Shown here in pieces: positions 1 through 10,959 of a DNA stretch of 64,000 nucleotides. The stretch is from NCBI GenBank assembly GCA_963457665.1, contig OY735215.1, positions 32,868,400-32,932,399 on the forward strand, written 5' to 3'. The translations under genes were made by a program, and so were the position numbers. Each line of letters opens with the position of its first letter. The first letter of the stretch is position 1. The notes under the pieces are model-generated. The model saw only the letters and a list, made by a program, of their open reading frames with translations. It was not told the DNA's origin and searched no databases. The DNA comes from Thysanoteuthis rhombus. Its lineage: Eukaryota > Mollusca > Cephalopoda > Oegopsida > Thysanoteuthidae.

Positions 1-238
1 TAGTATATTATAAGGTAATGTCTAATATGTGATGGATTTATTTCATAGAATGCTCAGTACATTCAGCTTTAGACTCTGAGAGTCAAGTTGTTTTAGAATA
101 GAGCTGGAAGTATATAATTGGATGTGGATTTATGTTTCTGCCCTCTCTGGGCCTCATCAGGCGAAGATTCATCTGATGAGGTCCAAAGAGGGCAGACACA
201 TAAACTCGTTTGTGTACCAAATCCACTTCCTATTATGA

Positions 239-371
<133 letters not shown>

Positions 372-395
372 CAAAGATATGTATCACACTATATA

Positions 396-540
396 TCTGT
401 GTATATATATATATATGTATGTATATGTATATGTGTGTGTGTTTGTGTGTGTGTACATGTTCCACAGCAAACTTATAACGCTTAGATGGTACACACACAC
501 ACATGCACACACACACACACAAACACACACACAGCACACA
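396..540. repeat. Interrupted AT / GT / AC microsatellite cluster
   Basis: Short runs of AT, then GT (to about 455), then AC (490-540), separated by a short non-repeat spacer. No gene. Confidence 0.9.
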
Positions 541-657
541 CTATTGAAGATGGGAAAACCCTCCTAAACATTTCTAGACCATCAACGAAAACATTTACGG
601 AAAAATAAACGTAGTTCCTACATACTTTCACTGAGTCTGTCTCACTTCCAACAGTTC

Positions 658-661
<4 letters not shown>

Positions 662-709
<48 letters not shown>
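662..709. repeat. (AT)n microsatellite
   Basis: Uninterrupted AT dinucleotides, about 24 units. Confidence 0.97.
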
Positions 710-712
<3 letters not shown>

Positions 713-719
713 TCAAACT

Positions 720-1540
720 ACGCCAGGCAACACCGGGTAACAGTATATAGGTTAAGGCAGCACACGTGCAGATCGTTTACTACTTTATTGCACGCAGGAA
801 GTGAGAAAAGGATCCGTTAGGAATACGTGATTGTGCAAAAACGTTATCCGTGTCGATCGATGACAATATAAAACCAGTTTAGAAGCATTCGAACGCTTTG
901 CATTTCCTTGTCAACACCTGGAATCAAAAAGGGCTGGTCTTTGATGTGAATACACCCGGAGACGGACCTCCCACAGATAGATAGAAAGATAGATAAAATA
1001 TGCAGACTTTGAGGTTGCATTTCTGCCTCCATGTATTTATCCAGTTTCACTAGCGATCATATTAATCGATACCTACTTTATACAATGATGATTATTGTCA
1101 TGTATATATATACAAGACTGATCTGTCCATTAGGCGTAGTTAGACGGTCACCTTAGGACATTAGAGCACTCGCCAAACTGAAATAATAAACCGTATTTAC
1201 TCGTATATAAGTCGACTTTTAAAGAACTATATTCCAAAGGTTTATGTACGACAATCATTTCTTGAGTATGAGACTAGGTGGAGAAATTCAGAGTTTGATA
1301 ATTGAGTATTTTATTCTGGAGTTTGCATCAGGTTACAACAAAATATTTCTCAATACGCCTCCTCTTTTTTTTCATTTCAATTTCTTCCTCTTCAACATTT
1401 TTCCTTTGGATTTTTCTGCAGCCACTAATTAAGCCCCAGGAGGCCACGACCCCAAGTTTGAGGACCCATGGTACATATCTCATCTGGGGGCTTAAATTGA
1501 AAGTGTCACCTACAGGTGCATGAAACCCTTGAGCCAATTC
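720..1540. other. AT-rich DNA without a recognisable gene
   Basis: Only short chance open frames, none with a family motif or credible splice sites. I see nothing else in this stretch. Confidence 0.6.
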
Positions 1541-1545
1541 TGTAC

Positions 1546-1634
1546 ACACACACACACTCACACACACACACACACACACACACACATGCACATATATATA
1601 TATGTATATATATATATATCTATCTATCTATCTA

Positions 1635-1715
<81 letters not shown>
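1546..1715. repeat. Compound (CA)n-(TATC)n-(AT)n microsatellite
   Basis: CA repeats to about 1590, a short TATC block at 1617-1639, then about 75 bp of AT. Confidence 0.95.
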
Positions 1716-1721
<6 letters not shown>

Positions 1722-1820
1722 TCTGGTAGAGAAATCATCCAACACGTGTTTCTTTGTTCAACCAATCGTCAAAATGATTTGTTGAATCAAGGAACACGCG
1801 TTAGGAGATTTCTCTCCCTG

Positions 1821-1823
1821 ATA

Positions 1824-1878
<55 letters not shown>

Positions 1879-1976
1879 CTAAATTCCCAAATTCAACTGC
1901 TGTACCATGTTTATCAAAATATTTTACTAAAATAATTTTTAAAGAGAGTATTTTTGATATTATATATTTTTTGATA

Positions 1977-2024
<48 letters not shown>
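1821..2024. repeat. Two (AT)n tracts around an AT-rich spacer
   Basis: AT tracts at 1821-1875 and 1978-2024 flank about 100 bp of non-repeat AT-rich sequence. Confidence 0.9.
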
Positions 2025-2026
<2 letters not shown>

Positions 2027-2029
2027 TTA

Positions 2030-2800
2030 ATTCTATTTGCTTACATCGGTAGGATAGCGTCAACGAGTGTGAAATAAGCAGGGTACAGACTCAGCAGAGA
2101 CAGAGGTACGTGACCAGAATTGAAATAGATAAATACAGAAGCTAAAACGTAGAAATGAATAGATATGATCAGAACCTTTACATAAACGATGATTTGATTA
2201 CGTAAGATTTACTGTTCATAAGTATATATTAATCAAATAACTATTTTATATCAATATAGCACGTATATTCGAGTGAAATAATCATTTTTCATCATTATAA
2301 CACGCATTTATAAATCAAATAACTACCTATTATTGTAAGTTTCAGAAGTATTTAAAACGGCACAAAATCCATTTTTATTGCCAGAGATTTTAAGGGGTCA
2401 TTGATTGAGAATTTTGAGCATGAGGATCCAAATATATGTTACTGGTCAGGCAATTCATCCAAATGGCAATGGGATTTTACCCTTTCAATCTCTTCGATCA
2501 GTTCTGAACATGTTTTTAGAAGGATAAAAAGAAACTTGGTTTTTTTTTCGTTTTTTTTTTTTTCATTTAACGAATCAATTCTATCAAGAAAGAAAATTTC
2601 CCGAAATTTATCATTCAGGACCTTAAACCGTGAATAAATGCTTACCTTTGTACTTTGGTCATATAATAAAATACTTATACAATGAAATATTGTTCTTCTT
2701 TTGTACTGTTTCTGTTTTTGAATCTCAAAACAAAGTCTTTAGAAATAAAATGTCTGCTTGTTCAAATATTCAAGACAGGTACTGTATATAGAGCTGTATA
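2030..2800. other. AT-rich DNA without a recognisable gene
   Basis: A short tandem-like echo, AATCAAATAACTA, occurs near 2230 and again near 2315. No coding signal is seen. Confidence 0.6.
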
Positions 2801-2802
2801 AG

Positions 2803-3103
2803 GAATGAACAACCTTTTTGATCTAGCCGGCCGCATAAGACATCTCTTATCTTTACCCGGGCTGCATATTCACTTAGATTCGTAGATTGTATAACAGACT
2901 ATTTTGTTGATTTCTATTTCAGACAAACATGAATTATGATTATTATATTATTGATTTGAAGAGCTAAAACAATATTCATTCTACAAAACAAAGTTGGAAA
3001 ACTGACTCTCTGAGAAAAATCATATTATATTTTAAATAAATGCTTTGATTGACTGTGGGCTGCAATAAACGTCGCTGCGAGCCCAATCAGGTTAATGGTT
3101 GTC
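2803..3103. mobile_element. hAT-like non-autonomous element (decayed)
   Basis: The left end carries CAACCTTTTTG followed by a CCGGCCGC segment. The right end carries GGGCTGCAATAAACG and closes with GGTTGTCC, the reverse complement of a CAACC start. This is the usual pattern of hAT-type MITEs, whose ends read CCAACCTTTTGGC...GGGCCGC and the complement. The interior is AT-rich and noncoding. The ends are too diverged for me to define an 8-bp target duplication. Length about 300 bp. Confidence 0.45.
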
Positions 3104-3109
3104 CATATG

Positions 3110-5540
3110 GGGTCTATATAGTAACATACCTCATAGGCTAGGTTAACAGGCCACTTCATATTGGATTCAAAAGCACTTCGACATACTTCATCCAAAATTC
3201 AACGACAAATTCGTTATTGGCAGCTTATATTTGATTCTGTGAAATAACTCATTTCGGTTTAGCAATAATTATTGTATCGAAAATTCTGGTGAAGTGCTAC
3301 GGGTACTAAAATGTCGCCAGCGTAGGCCACCCTTATTTGGGCATATTTTGAGGAAAATTTATATGAAAATATAGGGCTAAGATACAGAGATAAAAATGAA
3401 AGATGATTTCATTAAAACACTGGAAAAGTGCTTAGATGATTGCTTTATCCTCTAGAAATATTCATGAAGCGATAACGATGATATTTACAACCTTTTTTAT
3501 AATCTGTATCAAAACATAAAGTTTACCATGGAATATAACTTTCAAGTATTTCCTTCTATGGACATCTTAATGAAAAAAACGGAAATGTTAAAATCGTTAT
3601 AGATATTGATAGCAAACTTACAGGCACTCACAATAACTTATTTCTAAAGTCACCATCCCAGCAGTTGCATAAAACCTATTCCTTATTCCTTCGCTCATAG
3701 GGTGCGTTCTCTTATCACAAACAAAAATATACGAAGGATTCGCCTCAGAGAAATACATTAAATCCTCTGCCAGAGAGGATATCCTTTATGCAGCGACGTT
3801 CTCAGGGTTGATGTCACCTACAGCTGTAACTCTGGGTGTCACCCCCGCCTTCTAGAACCTGCCTTTTTTGTAGCAAAGGTTTTCGTATCTCAAAAGATAC
3901 ACAAAATTTCCGTTTTACATAAAATCTGAGGGAGTCTTTTTTTCATGTATGATCTTACCCAGTAAAATTTCTCCCTGGGGGAGTTGAAGGTGATAAGCCA
4001 AGAAATCATACTTCCAGTAATGATTAAATTTTTTTCTTTTTTTTTTTCCCCAGTACGTAACTCGAAAAAATACGTATATATTAATCCCTAAATTTCAAAA
4101 CTTGATTCTCTTAGGTAACACTAAATATGTTAGAAATTATAAAGATTTCAGTTAGAACAGTATATAGAAAGTTATAATCTCATATAGAAAAGTTTTCTGT
4201 GCACTGCATAAGATACAAAGACGGCATCTTTTCGGTACCTTGTTTACAATTGAATCACTACGAATTGGTTGGTTCTACGCAGATTTTCTGTTTGAAGTAG
4301 TAAGGATAAGATATTCACCTCCTATAAAATATCGAATTTGCGAACTTAAATTCATATTCACAAATTTTAGAGGCGGCTGCATGAGGAATTATATCTTCAT
4401 TACCATCTCCAGTCCCCAGTTGCAAGAGAATATAAAGAAATGCAATTTCCCAGAGAGATCAACATTGTATATATGAAAGAAACGACTATCAGTTTTAGAT
4501 TTGACGTTATTTTAGAAAAAATATAGAGAAATAAGCGTCTTTGTATATTTTAAGGTACCATATTTCTTCATGTACAGTGAGTCCTAGATATAACGAATCT
4601 TGAACCAACGAATATCGGCTTTTACGAACACATGAACCATAACGAACATTTGCTCCAACTTTTTGCAGACTTCATGCAAGATCAAAAAGTAGTAGCTGTT
4701 CTTTTCACGTCAACAGAACATAGCCTTAGATTCTCCCATTTTCAATTTGAAACGTAATTTGGGTTGCATTCCCATAGTTTTCTTCATGAATTTCAATTTA
4801 TTTAAATACCTTTTCAATCGACAAAAATAAGAGTTGTTATGGATCTTATTCATGTCATCATTGAAAACGATGTGACTGAGCATTCCCGTTTTAGATTTTA
4901 ATGTTTACCTCATTCATGTGGGGGAAAAAGTCAAGTAATTTGAATTTCGCTAAATCATTCTCACTTGTTATAACTCATCATTCATTCATTTTTCATTCAT
5001 TAATTATCCAAACGAGTGAGTGAAACGAAGTGAAGCTTGGATATTGATATAGGCCTATTAGTCACTGTGATGCTATTTCTGTCATGAGATATTTCGTAAA
5101 GTAGCCGAGCAACGCTTGGGGTATGCAGTTGTTCAACTGTACTTTTATTCAATTATTAGATTTTGCAATAGAATAAATTATTTTCTTTTGTTATTGAATT
5201 ATTGCGTGTTTCGTGTGCAAAACATTATTACAATAGTTTTTAAAATTCCAGAAAACATTCAACAATCAAAATATAACCATGATATAACTTGAGTCTTTTT
5301 TTTTGTCAATTGAGAAAAAATTCAAATCAAATTAAATTAGAATTCATGAAGAAAACGAATTAAATACAACTGCAATAACGTTCAAAGTCGAAAACGAGAA
5401 GTCAATGTTATGTTTCGTTGACGTGAGAAGGATAACTATTGCAATTTGATCTTGAACTAAATGCTGCCAAAGGCTGAACTACGAAACTAAGATATTGAAA
5501 AGAAATAGCGAAGAACTCTCTCCTAATTATTATTTACCAA
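3110..5540. other. 2.4 kb of AT-rich DNA without a recognisable gene
   Basis: Both strands show only short, AT-driven open frames with no family motif. I see no clear repeat boundary, RNA gene or promoter here. Confidence 0.55.
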
Positions 5541-5544
5541 ACAA

Positions 5545-5826
5545 TTTGAGAGGAAAAAACAAGAGTCAGAGACATCATAGAATCCATTAAAAAAAACTCA
5601 AATGGCAGTGGGTTGGCCATGTTGCAAGAATGGCAGGCAACCGATGGACATCGCGACTCACGACATGGGTCACCCGAGATCACATGCGCAACTGAGGCTG
5701 GCAGAATATTAGATGGAGAGACGAGCTAGACAAATTCAGAACGTACTGGCTCCGCGACGCCCATGTGGTAAATCCTGGGGAAGGTCTATGTCCAACGACG
5801 GACGTTGAAAGACTGATGATGATGTG
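5545..5826 (+). mobile_element. RTE-type LINE, 3' end (5'-truncated)
   Basis: Encodes the extreme C-terminus of an RTE-clade reverse transcriptase. Readable pieces include TRVRDIIESIKK, KWQWVGHVARM, NRWTSRLT, RDHMRN and RWRDELDKFRTYWL, the usual order of motifs after the RT thumb in this clade. The piece is disrupted by at least one stop and by a small deletion near the end, where the W.ILGE segment is shortened. It ends at GACTGATGATGATG, a short ATG-type tail typical of RTE 3' ends. Related copies lie at 32.05 kb (+), 36.97 kb (-) and 44.29 kb (-). Only the last ~280 bp remain, so the copy is dead on arrival. Confidence 0.8.
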
Positions 5827-5849
5827 AGGAAAAATCGAAAATAGAACGA

Positions 5850-6010
5850 GGTGTAACCAAACTGCCTTTGGATTTACTGAACGATTTTCGTTAAATGTGC
5901 GTTAAGCGTATGCTCAAGGGCGGATTAATTCAATTTCCTACTTAAACAAGGGCAGATAACTGATTAATTCAAAGTCGAATTACGTCTTCACAACACCTCC
6001 AACACTTACT
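5850..6010. mobile_element. LTR-related fragment, similar to 14.87-15.01 kb
   Basis: Shares GCTCAAGGGC, AGGGCAGATAACTG and a following AATTACNTCT...ACAA segment, in the same order and spacing, with the sequence just beyond the gag end of the gypsy fossil (14,870-15,010). A solo LTR or leader fragment of the same family is the simplest reading. It is old and has no coding content. LTR ends (TG...CA) were not resolved. Confidence 0.4.
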
Positions 6011-6161
6011 TAGCTACCACACATAGTCATCAAACCTGAATGGTAGTTGACATCAACGACCCGACCTACGAACTTCTGGAGCGGTGGACATCTCAATGTA
6101 ATCTGGAGGAACTATAGCGTCGTTCGCAAGAGAATCAGCTGACACGTTTGACTCTCCAGAG

Positions 6162-6485
6162 CAGTGGTTTTGAAACTGGAGTCCGTGAACCCCGGAGTTG
6201 GAGGTCCGATAAATAATGCTCGTTGGTCCCCAGCAGTGTTCTCTCTTAACCTGGCATTACAAATCTCGTGACAGAGAAATATCATCCATCATTCAGCTAT
6301 TGAAAGACATAATTATCATGTCCAGACTTACCATCTATTAGAATTCAAACATATGTAATCCACTTGAATGAAAATGATTTTAAAACTCAACTAGAACTAA
6401 AAACTAAATCCTAAAAATAGGGGTCCATCAGAATATTTCCCCTATAGGAAGGGGTCTCTGAGTTTTCAAAATATCAAAACCCCTG
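6162..6485. mobile_element. hAT-type MITE, copy 1
   Basis: Starts CAGTGGTTTTGAAACTGG and ends TCAAAACCCCTG, so the ends are imperfect inverted repeats of the classic hAT form CAGNGGTT...AACCNCTG. Inside each end lies a GTCCGTGAACCCC or GGGGTCTCTGAG block. The 8-bp flanks are CTCCAGAG (left) and CTCTAAGG (right): 5 of 8 bases match, and they fit the hAT target preference nTnnnnAn. About 324 bp, noncoding, interior AT-rich. A related copy lies at 10.62-10.95 kb. Confidence 0.7.
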
Positions 6486-6489
6486 CTCT

Positions 6490-7055
6490 AAGGTGTCACA
6501 ACACATAGTTTGGAAGGCTCTGCCCTCGAGAAACACAATTTTCAATATTCTGATAAATAATTCCTGATTCATAGACTTGGCCAATGTTCTCAACATACCT
6601 CTTGAATCAATTTCAATTGAATATCCAGACGATATGTGTGATGCTGATGTGGGGGGAAATCCTAAAGAGATTACAGTCGAACTAATCTCCAGGTCTTGAC
6701 AGCATGTGTCCGAGAATACTGAAAGAAACGATAGACACACACACATTAGTCATTCAAATCACTATCAATTGTCAAAAAAACATAGAATAAAGTGAACTAC
6801 GAACATTTTGGAAAGGAGCTGTCTTCAGTCAAATATTTAAAAAAAAGGTGACAGAAGTGACCCTGGGAATTACCATCGAGCCTCCCTAACCTATAATATT
6901 CGTAAAATACTCGAAAAATTATACCAAAAACATAAAATCTAAAAACATAACTTGTGAAGGAAAACATGAATTTACAAGAGAAAAAAGTATAACCACAAAC
7001 TCATCAGAGACTTGAATTTATGGATGGAAGTCCTGATGTACAATATCCCAATAGA
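6490..7055. other. AT-rich DNA without a recognisable gene
   Basis: Contains short open frames only; none shows a known motif. Confidence 0.55.
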
Positions 7056-7059
7056 TGTC

Positions 7060-7440
7060 CTGTGCCTTTATCAGAAATTTTGTAGATAAAAAATTCCGAA
7101 AATTTTACATTTGATATTTTTGGATGTTTTGTGTGGGAGTAATTTTGTCAAATTATCTTTTTTTTTTCTTATATTTGAATGAAATATAATTCTCTTTCCT
7201 TTTATCTGTGAGGGCCTTTTTCCGTTTTATATTGCTCTACGTGGACTTTTTTCCTGTGTGCTGTTATGAACATGGGCTTTTTTTCTGCTGGGATTTTTCG
7301 TATGGGTTTTTATCATGTGAGCGTTTTTCGTTGCAGCATTGGATACCATCTTCAAAGCCCAAAATGCCCCGATAAGAAAATGCTGACTTCATCTATGTAC
7401 AGTAAAACTCGAGGATACAGCCATAAATCACAAGTAAGGC
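7060..7440 (+). repeat. Duplicated ~370-bp segment, copy 1
   Basis: Very similar (about nine of ten bases by eye) to 9,160-9,535. Landmarks in both: GTAATTTTGTCAAATTAT, GTGGGTTTTTATCATGTGAG or its GGG variant, GCATTGGATACNATCTTC, CCCAAAATGCCCCGATAAGA and ATCTATGTACAGTAAAACT. The middle contains several degenerate TGTGGGCTTTTTTC-type units. No protein is evident. The high similarity means this duplication is among the youngest events in the window. Confidence 0.8.
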
Positions 7441-7444
7441 TTTC

Positions 7445-7720
7445 GACACCGTTTCATGTAGGAGCCGTCATAAACGGGGAAGAGACATCCTGATCATTGG
7501 TCCCCAGTGGAATTCTATTCTCATTGTTTGTAAACGATCTATCAAAAGATATACGTATGTTTGCCGATGGCATAAAGATCTACTCCTCATTAACATCAGG
7601 TTAATCCGGAAACAAATAAAACACTCGGTTACATACGACACTCATTTAAGTATATCGATTAAGTGAGCTTCCTTCTACTTAATTAATATCTAGTACGTCC
7701 TGATCTGGAGTTGCTCAGGC
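7445..7720. other. Unclassified stretch after the duplicated segment
   Basis: No coding signal or repeat relation recognised. Confidence 0.5.
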
Positions 7721-7724
7721 AGAA

Positions 7725-7862
7725 AAAGGCTCTAATAGGAAAAAAGCACATCGAAAAGAAACCTACACAGATAAAAAAACCCACACGGAAAAAGATCCAC
7801 ACAAAAAAAAGACCATTCAGAAAAGGCCCACACGGAAGAAAAGCCTACACAGCAGGATGCTA
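7725..7862 (-). repeat. Degenerate A-rich minisatellite, inverted relative to 7.2 and 9.3 kb
   Basis: Seven or so units of the form CCACACGGAAAAAG, about 16-20 bp each. These are the reverse complement of the TGTGGGCTTTTTTC units at 7.2, 8.3 and 9.3 kb. Related units also occur at 59.55-59.62 kb. Confidence 0.6.
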
Positions 7863-8254
7863 AATTTTAACATACAAAAAAAACATGATAGTTTTTAGGA
7901 TTCAATTCGAACGAAATTTTGAAATATATAAGCTAAAATGAAGATGTCCGGACTAGAAAATGCTATTTTTTTACATTCAACTGCATATCTTGAATTTCGA
8001 CTTTTGACCACGAAAATGTATTTCACGATATCTTTTTTTGTCAACAAATATCTTATCATAAATGCAAAACATTACGACTTACAAAGAAAGGAAATTAAAT
8101 AAAAATATTATCAACTATATGTTTTTCAAAGTTTGTTTGAAATAGATACTAACATTTATCATATTCCAGTTCCCGAAAAAAAAGGGATAATTTGAATTTC
8201 AATATTCGACCCAAATTGAGTTTTTAAATCTTAACTTCTCAAAAAGCTATGCAT

Positions 8255-8380
8255 TTTTGAGTCCTGACGTTTCAATAAATTCAGTCTTCTATGTAGGCCT
8301 TTTTTCTGTAAGAACCTTTTCACGCATGGGCTTTATATCTGTGTTGGTTTGTTTCCGGTTGAGCTCTTTTCAATTTGGCT
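8255..8380 (+). repeat. Further TGTGGGCTTTTT-type degenerate units
   Basis: Units such as TGTAGGCCTTTTTTCTG and CGCATGGGCTTTAT repeat at roughly 20-bp spacing, matching the minisatellite in the 7.1 and 9.2 kb segments. Confidence 0.45.
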
Positions 8381-8594
8381 CAGAAACTTTTAATGTTGAA
8401 ATAAAACGTCAAAATATAAATTGCCCGTCATATTGTTTCCATATATCCATTTTTTTATTTCGTTCTGCCACGGAATGAAGATAGTTTCATTCGATTTTTA
8501 TTTTTTAATAAAAAAAAAAGAAAATCGAACGAAATTATATGTTCTCAGCCCAAGATTAAGTCGTACCATCAACTTCAGTGAGGCATCACTTATT

Positions 8595-8680
8595 ATTAAA
8601 AAAAATTCGCTGCCAGATGGATTCGATCCCAAAATCAATCGGCAACCACCTAGATGTATAAATCTACTGGGCCATGGAAA
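8595..8680 (-). repeat. tRNA-like short repeat (SINE head)
   Basis: On the minus strand a box A-like TGGCCCAGTAGATT is followed about 30 bp later by the box B-like GGGATCGAATCC. The spacing suits a tRNA-derived RNA polymerase III promoter, but no cloverleaf with a usable anticodon arm can be drawn. A SINE remnant rather than a tRNA gene. Confidence 0.4.
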
Positions 8681-8989
8681 TGTGATTTATTTGTATTTAT
8701 AAAAGATAAAAATTCATCAAAAATAGATATCAACTGAAAATCGTACATTAACATTGTTCAGACATAATTGAATCAAATTCATTGATATATTTTAAAACAC
8801 AGTATAAGATTGAGCGTCCCATCGATATTGCAGTGATACCAATTAAGCTATTTTGGAGCTATATCTAGTTTCTTTTAAACACAATAATGAAATTAAAATT
8901 AAACCTTCAAGCATTGTTTGATAAATTCGAAAATAAGTTTCCCTAAGAATTATTCAATTACGTCTGTGCAATGCTAATACATGATTTTT

Positions 8990-9135
8990 TTTTTACGTGT
9001 GCCATTTTTACCGAAGACCTTTTCACAAGTACCATTAATACCGGTGCCTTTTTTTACGTGCCATTATTACTAGTGTCTTCTCTTACATTTGCCATTATTA
9101 CATATGTTTTTTAACATGTGCCATTATTACCTAAT
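8990..9135 (+). repeat. Degenerate minisatellite, ~29-bp period
   Basis: GTGCCATTATTACC-type units recur about five times with T-rich spacers (for example GTGTCTTCTCTTAC). Abuts the second copy of the duplicated segment. Confidence 0.6.
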
Positions 9136-9159
9136 TTATATTTGAAATAAGATGGTCAA

Positions 9160-9535
9160 CAATGACTTTAACAGAAATTTTGCTGTTAAAAAATTCCGAA
9201 AGCTTTACATTTAATATATGTATTGCGTGTGAGTAATTTTGTCAAATTATTTTTATTTCATTTTTTTATATTTGAATGGAATATTATTCTTTTTTCTTTT
9301 ATCTGTGAAGGCTTTTTTCCATTTTATACTGCTCTATGTGAACTTTCTTCCTGTGTGCAGTTATGAACGTGGGCTTTTTTTCTGCCGGGAATTTTGGTGT
9401 GGGTTTTTATCATGTGAGCGTTTTTCGTTGAAGCATTGGATACTATCTTCAAAGCCCAAAATGCCCCGATAAGAAGATGCTGACTTCATCTATGTACAGT
9501 AAAACTTGAGGACACAGCCATGAATTACAAATAAG
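9160..9535 (+). repeat. Duplicated ~370-bp segment, copy 2
   Basis: Same landmarks in the same order as 7,060-7,440, including GCATTGGATACNATCTTC and CCCAAAATGCCCCGATAAGA. Most differences are single-base changes and T-run length. Confidence 0.8.
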
Positions 9536-9539
9536 GACA

Positions 9540-10190
9540 AAAAAAGAAAAAAAAATCCCTATTGGCGAAAGCAGCAAACACAAGGAACGGTTTGAGTGGG
9601 AAGACGGTTATATCCGAGGATAAAATTATTTTTTTTAAATAACCTTTATTCTGATATCGGTCATACCAAATTTAACTACCAATTTTCTTGTTAGTTTAAG
9701 TCCATCCCAACTAAACTGAAGATGGCCCAATGACGTAATTAACTGCTGTCTAAAAGGCTTATTTCAAGTACTTTCAACTACATTCAAGCACGTAATCTTT
9801 TAAGCTGTATATCAATTAGGTTTCTGTGATTCGTTTAAGATTTCATAGAATGAAGATATGTTTGACTTTTAGATAAAAATTATAGGCTTTCATGCAAAAA
9901 GCACAAAATGCTGAGAATGGGCTTGATATCCTGTAAAAGGACTCCTACATACTTATCAATACTGTCACTCATATCTGTACTCAATCGAAACCCACACGTA
10001 AGTATTTTCCGAGAGAAAATTCAAAATTGAAATGAAAAAAAAAACAAAAAACAAGAACAAGCCTTGCTAGTGCAAGGTCAAACACATACCTCTATTTCGA
10101 CTGCAACTTTTGTATTCTATATATAATGTAAATGTATTCATTTATCAGAATCGCGTTTTTGTAACATAGATTTTCGCTGATATGTAAAAC
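9540..10190. other. AT-rich DNA without a recognisable gene
   Basis: Contains A-runs but no coding, RNA or repeat signal I can support. Confidence 0.55.
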
Positions 10191-10194
10191 TTGT

Positions 10195-10275
10195 CAGTTT
10201 GTTGAGTCGGTAAGAGAGTCGACTACAAATCACTAGTTCGCGATATCAAATCATGGTTGGTAAATGTTTGGTTTA
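10195..10275 (+). repeat. tRNA-like short repeat (weak)
   Basis: Box A-like GTTGAGTCGGTAAGAGAGTC is followed by a degraded box B-like GCGATATCAAATC. Probably a worn SINE head. Confidence 0.3.
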
Positions 10276-10623
10276 ATGTGATTGAACAGACAGAAAAACA
10301 GTGAAGAATTCACTCGCCTAAATTTGATTTGGATTGTTTTGTTACGGGAGAAAAGCTAATCCAACTTCAGAGTTTGACAAATGACTGACTTTGAAGAAGG
10401 AAACATTGTGGGAAAAATAATGTAACGATTGGTCTTAAAATTAGTTACACCATTTGGGGATTCGGGGTTTTTTTTTCCCCCGAATAAACAATTATCTCAG
10501 TTTTGTTATCTGTCTGTCTATTCCCTCTCCAAAACGGATCGTGGTAAGAATAAGATAAGAAAAGTAAAGCAATGAGAGGCGGATAAAAGATATCATTCAT
10601 TACCTGAAGGAACAGCCCTAACC

Positions 10624-10952
10624 TTATGGCTCAGAAACCGAGGTCTGTGGACCCCTTGGAATCCGTCAAATAATGTTCGGGGTCCACAACTGTGTTTCTC
10701 TCAACCTGAAATTGCGAATCTTGTGACAGAGAAACAATATCACCTATCGGACATCTTTCAAAAACATTATCATTATATACAGACCTGTGCCTTGTATCAG
10801 AATTCTATTAAATATAATCTTTTTAAAATAAATATGATTCTCAAAGGTCAAACGTTGCCTTTCATTTGGTTCGTTAATCAGTATAAAAACTAAATGCTAA
10901 AATTAGGTTAATAGAAAGGGCCTTTGATTTTTTGAAAATTTTGAAACCACTG
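10624..10952. mobile_element. hAT-type MITE, copy 2
   Basis: Aligns end to end with the MITE at 6,162-6,485: left block GTCTGTGGACCCC, internal TTGTGACAGAGAAA, a GAATTCTATT segment, and right end TTTTGAAACCACTG. Similar length (about 329 bp). Its right end abuts the distal end of the gypsy pol relic at about 10,960, so it probably landed in or beside that fossil. Flanking duplications are not clear. Confidence 0.65.
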
Positions 10953-10959
10953 TTTTAGA

